DNA from: an uncultured Faecalibacterium sp.
Lineage (GTDB): Bacteria; Bacillota; Clostridia; Oscillospirales; Ruminococcaceae
Direction of reading: 5' to 3'
Length of the DNA stretch: 64,000 nt
Assembly: GCA_934561115.1 (NCBI GenBank)
Contig: CAKTFS010000005.1
Coordinates: forward strand, 1-64,000
The position numbers were made by a program, and so were the translations under genes. The notes under the pieces are model-generated. The model searched no databases and had not been told where the DNA came from. It was given only the letters and a program-made list of their open reading frames with translations. The first letter of the stretch is position 1. Each line of letters opens with the position of its first letter. Below are positions 1 to 7,166 of the stretch, one piece after another.

Positions 1-35
1 CGTTGTGTTCAAACAGATGCAATGCCACTCTGTTC

Positions 36-77
36 ACCCCTTTCCGCAATAAAGGGGTATCCTCAATAGTGAAAATG
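36..77. repeat. Hairpin plus left copy of an inverted repeat flanking the integrase gene
   Basis: Bases 36-43 and 51-58 form an 8-bp perfect hairpin (ACCCCTTT/AAAGGGGT, 7-nt loop) with no T tract. Overlapping its right arm, bases 57-77 match the reverse complement of 1490-1510 at 19 of 21 positions. The pair encloses the integrase gene and could be recombinase-binding or element-end sequence; that role is inference. Confidence 0.5.
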
Positions 78-101
78 AAAGATCGTGGCTAAAATTGAAC
101 G

Positions 102-1256
102 CTATTCCAACAGATTTGACGCTTTTCTGCCCCTCATAGACACCTGATGAGAGAATATCCGGTTCATCTCCCTACGCTTTCGGGTCAGGTCAGTGTGCAC
201 ATAGCGCTGCAAGGTGATGTTGGCATTGGCATGTCCTAACAATTCGCTGAGGGTCTTTACATCGCACCCCGCCTGCAGACAGGTCGTTGCAAAGGTATGA
301 CGTAACGCGTGCGGGCGTACTTGCCGGACAGCTGCCTGTTTCAGATATGCTTTGATGCTTTTCCGATAGCAACGGGGTTCTGTGGGCTTGGATTCGTTGC
401 CAGATAGAAACCATGTAGCATTACTGGCGATTCCATGCAGTTTTTTCAGCATCACCAATAAACATTTCGGTATTGGAATTTCCCGGCGGGAGGTGCGGGT
501 TTTAGGCGTTTGGATGACCACCTTTGTATGCCCGTTTCCACAGGAAATTCGGCAGACTGTCCTGTTGATCTTCAGCGTGCCAAGTTTCAGGTCAAAATCA
601 CCCCATTGCAGGCCGCAAATCTCGCCAATACGCAGACCTAATTCCAGCCCAAACAGTAAACCGATTTTGCGTGGCGTGGGGTTCGTCTGTACATATTGAT
701 AAAGCCGTTGCTGTTCCGCCGGGGAGAGAGGCACGGATGTTTTATCAATAGCTTTTGGCAGCGCTACTTCCAGCTCCATTGGACGAATCAGGCGTAAGTG
801 CGCGGCATATTTGCAGATACGCCGCAGCATGGAGAGACATTCCCGGGCGGAGGAGTTTCCCAGCGGCTTGTGCGCGGCATCTGTAGGTACGATGATCTGC
901 TGCATGGCCTGTTCCAGAAAGCTTTCCTCAAGGGATGCAACGGGCACTTTACCCAAAGCCGGAAGAAGATACTTGTGCAGAGTGTACGAATAATGCGCAT
1001 AGGTGGATTCTTTTATACTGTTTTGCAGGGAGTGCAACCATACTTCGGCCAGTGCTTCAAATGTCAGGTCGGTTCTCTTTAGATTGTAGAAGCCTGCCTC
1101 TGCTTTCTTCTGAATCAGCACCCGTTTGACCTCTGCATAGACTATGCCGTAGACGTAGCCCCACTGGATTTTGCCCTCCGGCGTGCGCGCCTTGATGTAC
1201 CGGCCTTCCCACCGACCATCCTTGCGTTTGTGAATGTTTTCTCCCCGTCGTGCCAT
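102..1256 (-). CDS. Tn916-like tyrosine integrase
   Basis: 384-residue site-specific recombinase. The N-terminus (about 1-55, RRGENIHKRKDGRWEGRY) resembles the arm-type DNA-binding domain of Tn916/lambda-like integrases, followed by a SAM-like core-binding domain (about 65-160) and the catalytic domain. All catalytic positions are present: Arg209 (GLRIGEICGLQW), Lys252 (TPKTRTSRR), His316 and Arg319 (PHALRH), His342 (LLGH) and nucleophile Tyr352 (LQRYVH). The start at 1256 is preferred over an upstream in-frame codon because AGGAGG sits 7 nt before it. It would integrate and excise an element. No excisionase was recognised beside it; the divergent XRE gene at 1654 may regulate it. Confidence 0.93.
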   Translation of the reverse strand: MARRGENIHKRKDGRWEGRYIKARTPEGKIQWGYVYGIVYAEVKRVLIQKKAEAGFYNLKRTDLTFEALAEVWLHSLQNSIKESTYAHYSYTLHKYLLPALGKVPVASLEESFLEQAMQQIIVPTDAAHKPLGNSSARECLSMLRRICKYAAHLRLIRPMELEVALPKAIDKTSVPLSPAEQQRLYQYVQTNPTPRKIGLLFGLELGLRIGEICGLQWGDFDLKLGTLKINRTVCRISCGNGHTKVVIQTPKTRTSRREIPIPKCLLVMLKKLHGIASNATWFLSGNESKPTEPRCYRKSIKAYLKQAAVRQVRPHALRHTFATTCLQAGCDVKTLSELLGHANANITLQRYVHTDLTRKRREMNRIFSHQVSMRGRKASNLLE

Positions 1257-1481
1257 TTTGTTTCCTCCTGCGGCTTGGACACCCATCTGACCACTTATTC
1301 TGTTCCCCTTCGTTTTTAGCTGGATTTTTCATGCAGAACTGGGTAATATGCAAAAAAGTTTCGGCTTCTGCGAGGTTTTTTCTAAGGTCACATGGAATAC
1401 ATTTGTAAAGATTTCTATTGATTCCCAGATATAACCATGATAGAATAAGAGGAGAATTCAAACAATGATGTCGAAAGATCG

Positions 1482-1516
1482 GTATCCTCCATTTTCACTG
1501 TGGAGGATACTTTTTT
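1482..1516 (+). terminator. Intrinsic-terminator-like hairpin; includes right copy of the integrase-flanking repeat
   Basis: A perfect 10-bp stem (GTATCCTCCA/TGGAGGATAC, 1482-1491 and 1501-1510) is followed on the + strand by T6. No + strand gene ends just upstream, so it may insulate the XRE gene. Bases 1490-1510 are the inverted partner of 57-77. The rest of 1257-1653 holds the integrase leader and the operators below; no further gene is visible. Confidence 0.55.
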
Positions 1517-1546
1517 ATTTTATCAGCAGATGCATTCTCCTATCAT

Positions 1547-1608
1547 TACGCAACCGCGTACCTCTTATATTCTAAAACATTCTTGCAATATACGCAACTG
1601 CGTATACT
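1547..1608 (+). promoter_or_regulatory. Twin palindromic operators over a putative promoter of the XRE gene
   Basis: TACGCA-N2-TGCGTA at 1591-1604 is a perfect palindrome, and 1547-1560 is the same site with one mismatch; their centres are 44 bp apart, about four helical turns. A TATACT -10-like hexamer (1603-1608) overlaps the right site. This is the usual layout for autoregulation by the downstream XRE repressor, which is inference. Confidence 0.6.
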
Positions 1609-1653
1609 AAACTGCACGGATTTCTGTACTATCATGTTGAGGTGAACTTCATC

Positions 1654-1896
1654 ATGACTGTAAAAGATGCCGTTGCCAAACGCTTTGAACAGCTCTGCGA
1701 CCAGCGTGGGATACGCCCCAACGAGTTAGCGACCCGCGCCGGTGTAACACCATCTACGGTATATAGTATGCTCGATCCATCCCGTCAGCGTGTGTCCATC
1801 GCCACCATTAAAAAGCTCTGTGATGGCCTTGATATCACACTTGGTCAGTTCTTTTCCTGCGCGCTGTTCGATGAACTGGAGCAGGAGATCCAATAA
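1654..1896 (+). CDS. XRE-family helix-turn-helix regulator
   Basis: 80-residue protein made almost entirely of a Cro/C1-type helix-turn-helix (FEQLCDQRGIRPNELATRAGVTPSTVYSML, then a VSIATIKKLCDGLDITLGQFF tail). ATG at 1654 is chosen because GAGGTG lies 9 nt upstream; a GTG at 1642 overlaps that Shine-Dalgarno. It is divergent from the integrase gene and preceded by twin palindromes, so it is probably the element's repressor. It is followed by a strong terminator at 1977. The fold is clear; its target is inferred. Confidence 0.85.
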   Translation: MTVKDAVAKRFEQLCDQRGIRPNELATRAGVTPSTVYSMLDPSRQRVSIATIKKLCDGLDITLGQFFSCALFDELEQEIQ

Positions 1897-1976
1897 CGCC
1901 CCGAACGATCTATTCGGATTTTCCTGCAACGCGTGCTCTCCTTTCTAAGTGAATTTTAGATTTCATATCCATCGTC

Positions 1977-2017
1977 AGCCTGATTTGTGCTCTTTTGCAT
2001 GGGTCAGGCTTTTTTTT
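1977..2017 (+). terminator. Rho-independent terminator of the XRE gene
   Basis: AGCCTGA (1977-1983) pairs with TCAGGCT (2004-2010), followed by eight T (2010-2017). Confidence 0.8.
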
Positions 2018-2021
2018 GCGC

Positions 2022-2067
2022 TAAAAAGGCCCCTGCCGATCACATTTCTGTGAAAGACAGAGGCCTT
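2022..2067 (-). terminator. Rho-independent terminator of the RHH gene
   Basis: On the minus strand AAGGCC (2067-2062) pairs with GGCCTT (2031-2026), followed by T5 (2027-2023). It converges with the terminator at 1977-2017. Confidence 0.65.
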
Positions 2068-2112
2068 CTGCTGCTAGATTTTAATTCGGTCTGGGGAGAT
2101 AAAACAACTATC

Positions 2113-2370
2113 TCATTCTACTGGGTCAGTGTCCCCTTCCAGATTTTTAACTACCCCCGGGGTGTCTGACGCACTGAGCATCTGTTCTTGCTCCATGCGG
2201 CGGCGTACAGCTTCCACCACATAGGCGGTCGCACTTTCTCCAGCTTGTTCTGCTGCCGCTTCAATCGCTTTTTTGCTCTGTGGACTATCAATTCTCAAAT
2301 TCAACACGAGCCGTTCATAGGTTTTTGCGTTGTACTTTGAGCGACTGGCTGTGCTTGTTTTTCCACCCAT
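2113..2370 (-). CDS. Ribbon-helix-helix (CopG/Arc-like) DNA-binding protein
   Basis: 85 residues. Residues about 18-60 (YERLVLNLRID, then two helices ending VVEAVRRRMEQE) match the beta-strand plus two-helix pattern of ribbon-helix-helix repressors, with a Lys/Arg-rich N-terminus and an acidic tail. Such proteins act as antitoxins or as copy-number and transfer repressors. No toxin-like partner is adjacent, so a repressor role is more likely. It is transcribed away from the 2587 gene; the shared intergenic DNA carries two palindromes suited to autoregulation. Confidence 0.7.
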   Translation of the reverse strand: MGGKTSTASRSKYNAKTYERLVLNLRIDSPQSKKAIEAAAEQAGESATAYVVEAVRRRMEQEQMLSASDTPGVVKNLEGDTDPVE

Positions 2371-2403
2371 CCTTGCACCAACTTTCTTTGGACTTCTAAA
2401 GGT

Positions 2404-2520
2404 ATTATATCACAATCTCTTGTTTTTGCATACTATTCCCAGTATGCATTTTGCACAGATATTTACACTTTTCTTTGGTGATTATTCCATCTTGCATACT
2501 GTGCACAGTAGGTATATACT
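2404..2520. promoter_or_regulatory. Divergent promoters with two palindromic operators
   Basis: For the + strand, TTGCAT (2492-2497), a 17-bp spacer and TATACT (2515-2520) form a good sigma-A promoter whose spacer contains the 14-bp palindrome TACTGTGCACAGTA (2497-2510). For the minus strand, TATAAT (2409-2404) has its -35 position on the palindrome TGCATACT-N6-AGTATGCA (2427-2448). TTGCATACT occurs in both. The RHH protein encoded at 2113-2370 is the obvious candidate ligand. Confidence 0.65.
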
Positions 2521-2586
2521 CATGCCATCGGGAACACCGGTTCTCACATCCGACCATTCACCAACAATTTGAAGAGAGGTACACAC

Positions 2587-2862
2587 ATGAGTATCAACGT
2601 TTTACTGACCCTTGTCGAGCAGTACAAGGAGGCCGCTCAACTGATCGAGGCCGCACAGGCTGAGCAGGAGCAGCTGAAGATCCAGATCCGCGAGGCACTG
2701 GCTGAGCGCTCCACCAACTATCTGGAAGTAGGCTGCCACAAAGTCCGCCTGTCCGATTTCTCCAGCACCCGACTGGACAGCAAAGCCATCAAGGCCGTAG
2801 CGCCCGACCTGTACGACCAGTACAGCAAAACGGTCACCGGTACCCGCCTGAGCATCACCTAA
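2587..2862 (+). CDS. Small coiled-coil protein, phage nuclease-associated type
   Basis: 91 residues. The first half is helical and heptad-like (VEQYKEAAQLIEAAQAEQEQ). The second half (VGCHKVRLSDFSSTRLDSKA, ending DLYDQYSKTVTGTRLSIT) resembles the small proteins, or C-terminal tails, that accompany YqaJ-type phage recombination nucleases. That resemblance is from memory and no nuclease gene is beside it. The ATG at 2587 follows GAGAGG; a TTG at 2569 is in frame but precedes the ribosome site. Driven by the promoter at 2492-2520. Confidence 0.6.
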   Translation: MSINVLLTLVEQYKEAAQLIEAAQAEQEQLKIQIREALAERSTNYLEVGCHKVRLSDFSSTRLDSKAIKAVAPDLYDQYSKTVTGTRLSIT

Positions 2863-2995
2863 AAAGAAAAGCCCCATACAGCGCTCCCCGACCAAAGTTT
2901 GCGTTGTATAGAGCCCTAAGCCACCCGCCGGGGCGGGCTACACCAATATTATACCTGTCCCGGCCTTTTTTATCAATAGAAAGGTTCGAAAAATC

Positions 2996-3658
2996 ATGAA
3001 ACAGACTGTCAAAACCTCCCGCGCTGCTGGTCAGCTGGAAAAGATGTTCCGCGAGCTCAACAAGCACTACTTTGCAGGCAAGCTGCCCGAGCCCATCATC
3101 AGCCTGAAAAAGACCCCGTCCGCCTATGGTCATATCACCTGTTCCAAGGTCTGGCAGGCAGGCGGCGAGAACAAGTATGAGATCAATATTTCGTCGGCTA
3201 CCCTTGACCGTCCCATCGAGGAGACCGCCTCCACCCTGCTGCATGAGATGGTGCACGAGCACTGCATGGAGACCAGCATCAAGGATACCAGCAACAACGG
3301 GGTCTACCACAACCGGCGCTTTAAGGAGCAGGCCGAAGCACACGGCTTGACCGTCGACCACCACGAAAAATACGGCTGGACCATCACGAGCCCGTCCGAG
3401 GAGCTGTTGGACTTCATCATCTTCCAAGGCTGGCAGGATATCCAGATGGGCGAGCGGCTGGCATGGTCGGATATGGCAGGCACCGGAGCAGGCAGCAAGG
3501 CACCCGGCAGCAGTCAGACCGGAGCACCGAAACCTCCTAAAGCAAAGAGCAGCACCCGGCGGTGGGTATGTCCCAAGTGCGGTACCATCATCCGGAGCAC
3601 CAAGGAAGTGCGGGTCATCTGTGCGGACTGCATGGAGTTGTTCGTAAAGGCTGACTAA
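2996..3658 (+). CDS. SprT-like zinc metalloprotease
   Basis: 220 residues. Residues 14-180 match the SprT-like domain: an N-terminal LNKHYFAGKLPEPIISLKK segment, the HEMVH zinc motif at 83-87, and a downstream HNRRFKEQAEAHGL segment. The C-terminus (about 190-215) is a zinc ribbon (CPKCG...CADC), as in SprT/Spartan proteins, with a low-complexity linker before it. Related proteins cleave proteins crosslinked to DNA or are carried by mobile elements with unknown substrates. GAAAGG precedes the ATG. The fold and metal site are well supported; its role here is unknown. Confidence 0.85.
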   Translation: MKQTVKTSRAAGQLEKMFRELNKHYFAGKLPEPIISLKKTPSAYGHITCSKVWQAGGENKYEINISSATLDRPIEETASTLLHEMVHEHCMETSIKDTSNNGVYHNRRFKEQAEAHGLTVDHHEKYGWTITSPSEELLDFIIFQGWQDIQMGERLAWSDMAGTGAGSKAPGSSQTGAPKPPKAKSSTRRWVCPKCGTIIRSTKEVRVICADCMELFVKAD

Positions 3659-3725
3659 ACCAAATCAAGACAGAGAGCGAGGGCACGAGTGAGAGTAGTG
3701 CCGGATATAAAACAGGAGGCTCCTC

Positions 3726-4010
3726 ATGGATACTTATAAAATCGCTATTGACGCCTTTCTTGCCGAGACATTCGAGTGCAAAGCCAGTGGTTGCGCCGTC
3801 TTTACCGGGGCAGACATCGCGTTCCAAGACATCCAGTTGCACACGCACCGGAACAAGTCAGAGCTGCATTTCATGGCCGGGCACACCATGCTTTCCATCC
3901 CCCTTGCCAGCATCCTGAGCATCGAAAAGCTGGTATTGCGGGATATCCAGACCACCGAGTATGAGGTCACTACCAAAGAGGGCGGCACCATTACCCTTGA
4001 CGTTGTTTAA
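3726..4010 (+). CDS. Hypothetical protein, 94 residues
   Basis: Not recognised. AGGAGG lies 7 nt before the ATG, codon use matches its neighbours, and it sits in a same-strand run with the SprT and XRE genes. The sequence has no transmembrane segment or metal motif. The alternation in the second half (SELHFMAGHTMLSIPLASIL, then EYEVTTKEGGTITLDVV) suggests a small beta-rich domain. Confidence 0.6.
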   Translation: MDTYKIAIDAFLAETFECKASGCAVFTGADIAFQDIQLHTHRNKSELHFMAGHTMLSIPLASILSIEKLVLRDIQTTEYEVTTKEGGTITLDVV

Positions 4011-4079
4011 AAGCGCACCCGTAAAAACAGAGATCCGCCGGGCTGTGAGAGGACGCCCATTATTTAAAGGAGAGCAGCT

Positions 4080-4280
4080 ATGACCATTATATCAGAACGC
4101 CTGCAGCACCTGCGCCTGACGCACGGCTATACCCAGACCGAGCTTGCCCGAACCATGGGTGTGAGCCGCCGGGCAGTCTACGCATGGGAGCATGACAAAT
4201 GCCCCGAGATTCCCCGCCTAATCCAGCTCGCCCAATTCTATCAGGTGTCGACCGATTATCTGTTAGGGCTGACGGCGTGA
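4080..4280 (+). CDS. Minimal XRE-family regulator
   Basis: 66 residues forming a single Cro/C1 helix-turn-helix: ISERLQHLRLTHGYTQTELA, then MGVSRRAVYAWEHDKCPEIP, ending in the common ...STDYLLGLT tail. AAAGGAG precedes the ATG. It is the second XRE protein of the element and is not a close copy of the one at 1654. Probably a small transcriptional switch protein; the operator was not identified. Confidence 0.85.
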   Translation: MTIISERLQHLRLTHGYTQTELARTMGVSRRAVYAWEHDKCPEIPRLIQLAQFYQVSTDYLLGLTA

Positions 4281-4479
4281 GGTGCTCCCCGCCACCGGAG
4301 GCCTTACCGGATACTTTTTGCCTGCTATAGTGCGGTCAACCATCAGTTCGCGCGACGGCAGCCAGAAAGCACCATATTTTAAAAGTGACTTGTAAGTCCA
4401 TCTTATCGGATGCATCGTTTGGTAAACTTCAGGTACAGAAAAGCAGCAAACACACTTCAAAATACAGGAGAAAACTATT

Positions 4480-4878
4480 ATGGCAGGCGCTTTTTCATTA
4501 TTTTTAGGGTTGTTCGGTCTTGGTGCAGCTGGTGCAGTCAGCGCGGGACAGAATGCAAAAATCAAGAAGGCAGACTATCAGTATGGTGAGGAGCACGGCC
4601 TTCATGGCACCTCTGAGGTTCTGCAAATGCGGGAGCGAGTGCGTAAAGAATGGTGGAGCATCTGCGGCAAGACCTACAACGCATGTGAGCGGCCTGCATC
4701 GAGTTACGGCGACCTCAGCAGAACCCCGTGGTGCTATCTGAAAAAGCGCTGGTTTATTGACCACCTGAACAAAAAGGGCATCCCTTATGATGATCTGGTC
4801 GTGGACGATGTTACCGGCGTTACCTTCTATGAGAGCCAGAAAAGAACGTCCCAATCATATATGAGAAAGCTGCGGTAA
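4480..4878 (+). CDS. Hypothetical protein with N-terminal hydrophobic segment
   Basis: 132 residues. Residues 1-23 (AGAFSLFLGLFGLGAAGAVSAG) form one Gly/Ala-rich hydrophobic stretch, either a membrane anchor or an uncleaved signal. The rest is polar with aromatic residues (RKEWWSICGKTYNACERPAS, CYLKKRWFIDHLNKKGIPYD). No family was recognised. A GGAG-containing site precedes the ATG. It follows the XRE gene after a 200-bp gap in which nothing was recognised. Confidence 0.55.
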   Translation: MAGAFSLFLGLFGLGAAGAVSAGQNAKIKKADYQYGEEHGLHGTSEVLQMRERVRKEWWSICGKTYNACERPASSYGDLSRTPWCYLKKRWFIDHLNKKGIPYDDLVVDDVTGVTFYESQKRTSQSYMRKLR

Positions 4879-4934
4879 TAGGACACTGCACCCATCGTCA
4901 CCACTTCTATCAGCAGCAAAAAGGGGGCAAATTT

Positions 4935-5083
4935 ATGGCTGAAAACAAAATCTTGTGCAAATTATCGATCATGAGAACGGAGATTCCGTGCTGGGACAAG
5001 ATTACTTTGCATCAAGAGAAAAAGCAGAGGAGTTCAAGCGGATCTCAGACCGCGCGTATGGCAAGCTTCTTGGTGAAGGTTAA
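4935..5083 (+). pseudogene. Small gene apparently broken by a frameshift near its start
   Basis: ATG at 4935 has a strong AGGGGG site, but its frame soon reads as low-quality sequence. From about 4955 a different frame reads a convincing small protein, VQIIDHENGDSVLGQDYFAS followed by REKAEEFKRISDRAYGKLLG, ending at TAA 5081-5083. One inserted or two deleted bases in the A-rich run at 4941-4951 would join them into a peptide of about 48 residues. Alternatively GTG 4955 starts a 42-residue protein with no clear ribosome site. The terminator at 5155 follows. Confidence 0.5.
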
Positions 5084-5154
5084 ACAAAAGTCACCACCGA
5101 GATCATTGAACGCTGACACCAACCACAATTTCCTATAGTATCCCCCACAGTAAT

Positions 5155-5197
5155 AGAGCTCTGCCACTCAGACACGAGTAGCAGGGCTCTTTTTTTA
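5155..5197 (+). terminator. Rho-independent terminator
   Basis: AGAGCTCTGC (5155-5164) pairs with GCAGGGCTCT (5181-5190) with one G-U, followed by T7. It ends the rightward gene run that starts at 2587. Confidence 0.85.
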
Positions 5198-5250
5198 CGC
5201 GGTATTCGGTCAAGAAGTGAACTTAAAGAGCGGCGTTTAATATCAGGCAG

Positions 5251-5956
5251 CAAACATCCCCGGCGGATTTGCGGCTCAATTATGGGGCTCCCCGAAATTG
5301 TGGGGGAACAGTTTCATTCGACCACTTTTGGTCAAAAGTTATTGGTTTTATAGAACATAGAGGACAGCTCATTTTTGAGCGTATCCACTTGTGGCCACGG
5401 ATAACATGTTTGAGTAGCGTCTGCATTTGTCCAAAATTGGACACACCTTTCTTAATGGAGTCAGTCTAAGTGACCTCATCTGAACTTATGTCGTGACAGG
5501 TGCGTACTGTTTGGTACAGGGTCGTGCATGGCGATTCTATCGGCGGAATAAAGAGCGTCTCGACCCACTTTCAACCACCATCAGAGCGAGGGTGGTTGAG
5601 AAAAAAGGACGATGGAACGCAACATGACGTGTTATACCTTGAGGGGTGTTATGGAAACCTGCCGATTCAGCACACATCCCGGCGGATTTGCGGCCATTGA
5701 AACTGATATGGAACTTGTGCACGTTTTTTTGTGTGTCTGTTTGAGATCACACATAAGAACGACCATCTCGCCCCGTTGAGCTCGTTATTCGAATTGGATA
5801 ATGAGGTCGAAAGCCTCATTCAGACACGTCTTGCCTCTCTTTCGACTCGTACCAAAACGGTACGGGTTGAGGTCACACGTCTTGATCCGCTCTCAAGGGG
5901 ACTTCAATTTGAACCCCCCTCTAGAATTCAAACGATGGCGTAATGGAAATCTGCCG
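5251..5956. repeat. Palindrome-rich degenerate repeat region, left block
   Basis: No credible gene. Palindromes: GACCA-N4-TGGTC (5320-5333), GCTCA-N4-TGAGC (5367-5380), TGTCCAA-N2-TTGGACA (5428-5443), CAACCACC/GGTGGTTG (5572-5598), TGAGG/CCTCA (5802-5818), CGTACC/GGTACG (5848-5864) and TTCAATTTGAA inside GGGG/CCCC (5897-5920). Recurring flanks: CGTCTYGA (5556, 5878; variant 5827), TGTTATGGAAAYCTGCCG (5647; shortened at 5941), and a 17-bp exact repeat beginning CCCGGCGGATT (5259-5275 and 5678-5694). Flanks are conserved while stems differ but stay self-complementary. Confidence 0.65.
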
Positions 5957-6079
5957 CTACAGCAAGCATCCCAAAGCCAACACCTTTATAGACCGTATAT
6001 ATCATAGCCAAGCACCCTGCTGCCGCGCTCCTATCCCCTATCACATCCCTGCTGGTGTACGCCACTGCCATACATCTAC

Positions 6080-6142
6080 GACATATTTCGACACCTTATG
6101 ACATATTTGGACACTTTCCGCCAGTTTTGGCATATTTTGCGC
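6080..6142. promoter_or_regulatory. Tandem Spo0A-box-like motifs upstream of the Spo0A-C gene
   Basis: GACATATTTCGACAC (6080-6094) and GACATATTTGGACAC (6100-6114) are direct repeats exactly 20 bp apart, with a weaker GCATATTTTGCGC at 6130-6142. The first contains TTCGACA, the reverse complement of the known 0A box TGTCGAA; the second contains TTGGACA, one base different. Autoregulation by the product of 6226-6585 is a reasonable inference. Confidence 0.55.
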
Positions 6143-6225
6143 TACATTTATTTTAAACAGGATGGAACAGAATACGGCCAACTGCCCTATCCTTTCCAAA
6201 TATATGTAATAAAGCTGGTGTTAAA

Positions 6226-6585
6226 ATGGTTACTTCCGATTTGTCCGCCCGTATCAATGGTGTACTGCGCTATGTCGGGATCACCCGTAACATGAAGGCC
6301 TACATTATTCTATCACAGGCCCTGACGCTGATTGCCGAGGATGAAGACCGCCTGCGAGCTGTGAAAAAAGAGATTTATACGCCTATTGCTGACAAAAATC
6401 CGTACGGACCCATAGCAGTCCAGAGCACGATCCGCCGGGCATCCAAGGTCGCATGGGATCTCTGCCCCGAGCGCGTTCAGGCGCTGGCTGGCTATCCTCT
6501 GAATGGTCGCCCCTCTGCCGTGACCATGCTCGAGCTGCTCTATAATGGTGTCGCCCGCTATGATGATCTCTCTATCCTGAAATAA
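6226..6585 (+). CDS. Stand-alone Spo0A C-terminal DNA-binding domain protein
   Basis: 119 residues aligning along their length with the Spo0A effector domain: LRYVGITRNMKAYIILSQAL corresponds to its first helices, then IYTPIADK, STIRRASKVAWDLCPERVQA (recognition helix and the VAW motif), and LNGRPSAVTMLELLYNGVAR. Spo0A itself carries an N-terminal receiver domain with a phosphorylated Asp; this protein has none, so binding cannot be controlled by phosphorelay in the usual way. The ribosome site is weak (GGTG). A terminator follows at 6603. It sits between the two blocks of palindromic repeats. Confidence 0.8.
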   Translation: MVTSDLSARINGVLRYVGITRNMKAYIILSQALTLIAEDEDRLRAVKKEIYTPIADKNPYGPIAVQSTIRRASKVAWDLCPERVQALAGYPLNGRPSAVTMLELLYNGVARYDDLSILK

Positions 6586-6602
6586 GTTTCCCTCAATAGC
6601 AG

Positions 6603-6639
6603 CACCCCGCTACTCTATGTCGAGCAGTGGGGTGTTTTT
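6603..6639 (+). terminator. Rho-independent terminator of the Spo0A-C gene
   Basis: CACCCC (6603-6608) pairs with GGGGTG (6629-6634), with a partly paired lower loop, followed by T5 (6635-6639). Confidence 0.75.
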
Positions 6640-6640
6640 G

Positions 6641-7166
6641 CGTCTTGATTCGGTTTCAACTAGTGTCAAATTGTCATTAGTCGAGAAAACAGAACGATAA
6701 AACGAGAAATCGAATGTATAATCCGTGCGGTGTTATGGAAATCTGCCGTCTGTTATGAGCGTAACAAAGACCGTCTCGATAAGTTTTCAAGGGGATTTCA
6801 AATCGAAACCCCCTCTAGAATTCAAACGATAGTATGTTACAATCTGCGCAGTGTCATGGAAATCTGTCATCTGTCACGAGCGCAATGCAGACCGTCTTGA
6901 TTTCCAACTTATAACTAGCATCAAATTGATGCGGGTTAGTAACAGTTTATCGCAAAAAAGCGAAATACCGACGCCTTTATCCAAGCGCTATTGAACTTTC
7001 CTCATTTTAAGAACCGTTGAGCTTTTACCAATTTGGATAATGTTCATTAATCGTATCATCGATAGAATATGGATTTTGGCAGTCACTTTGTCCACTGAGC
7101 TTTTCCAAGCGTAATCACTTTAATAACAGTTCATCGACCCTCAATTTGAGGGGGGGGTGAGCTTTT
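6641..7166. repeat. Palindrome-rich degenerate repeat region, right block (about 120-130 bp units)
   Basis: CGTCTYGA recurs at 6641, 6772 and 6893 (131 and 121 bp apart), each followed by a palindrome: ACTAGTG/CATTAGT (6659-6681, one mismatch), GGGGATTTC/GAAACCCCC (6791-6813) and GCATCAA-N-TTGATGC (6918-6932). TGTYATGGAAATCTGYC recurs at 6731 and 6852. Twenty-two bases ending TTCAAACGAT are identical at 5915-5936 and 6809-6830. Further right are CCAATTTGG (7028-7036), CCCTCAATTTGAGGG (7138-7152) and three TGAGCTTTT copies (7018, 7096, 7158). No coding signal is seen. Confidence 0.65.

Noticed and set aside
1987-2169. 60-codon + strand frame between the XRE and RHH genes
   Set aside because: It runs through two terminator hairpins and the RHH coding end on the opposite strand.
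2113-2370. Toxin-antitoxin pair based on the RHH protein
   Set aside because: No adjacent toxin-like gene in the same operon; neighbours are divergent and unrelated.
5251-7166. CRISPR array
   Set aside because: Repeat units are not near-identical, the spacing is irregular (121-131 bp or more), variable parts are palindromes rather than random spacers, and no cas gene is present.
5251-7166. Integron attC sites served by one of the integrases
   Set aside because: The palindromes are much shorter than attC sites, lack paired RYYYAAC/GTTRRRY boxes at the ends, and no cassette ORFs lie between them.
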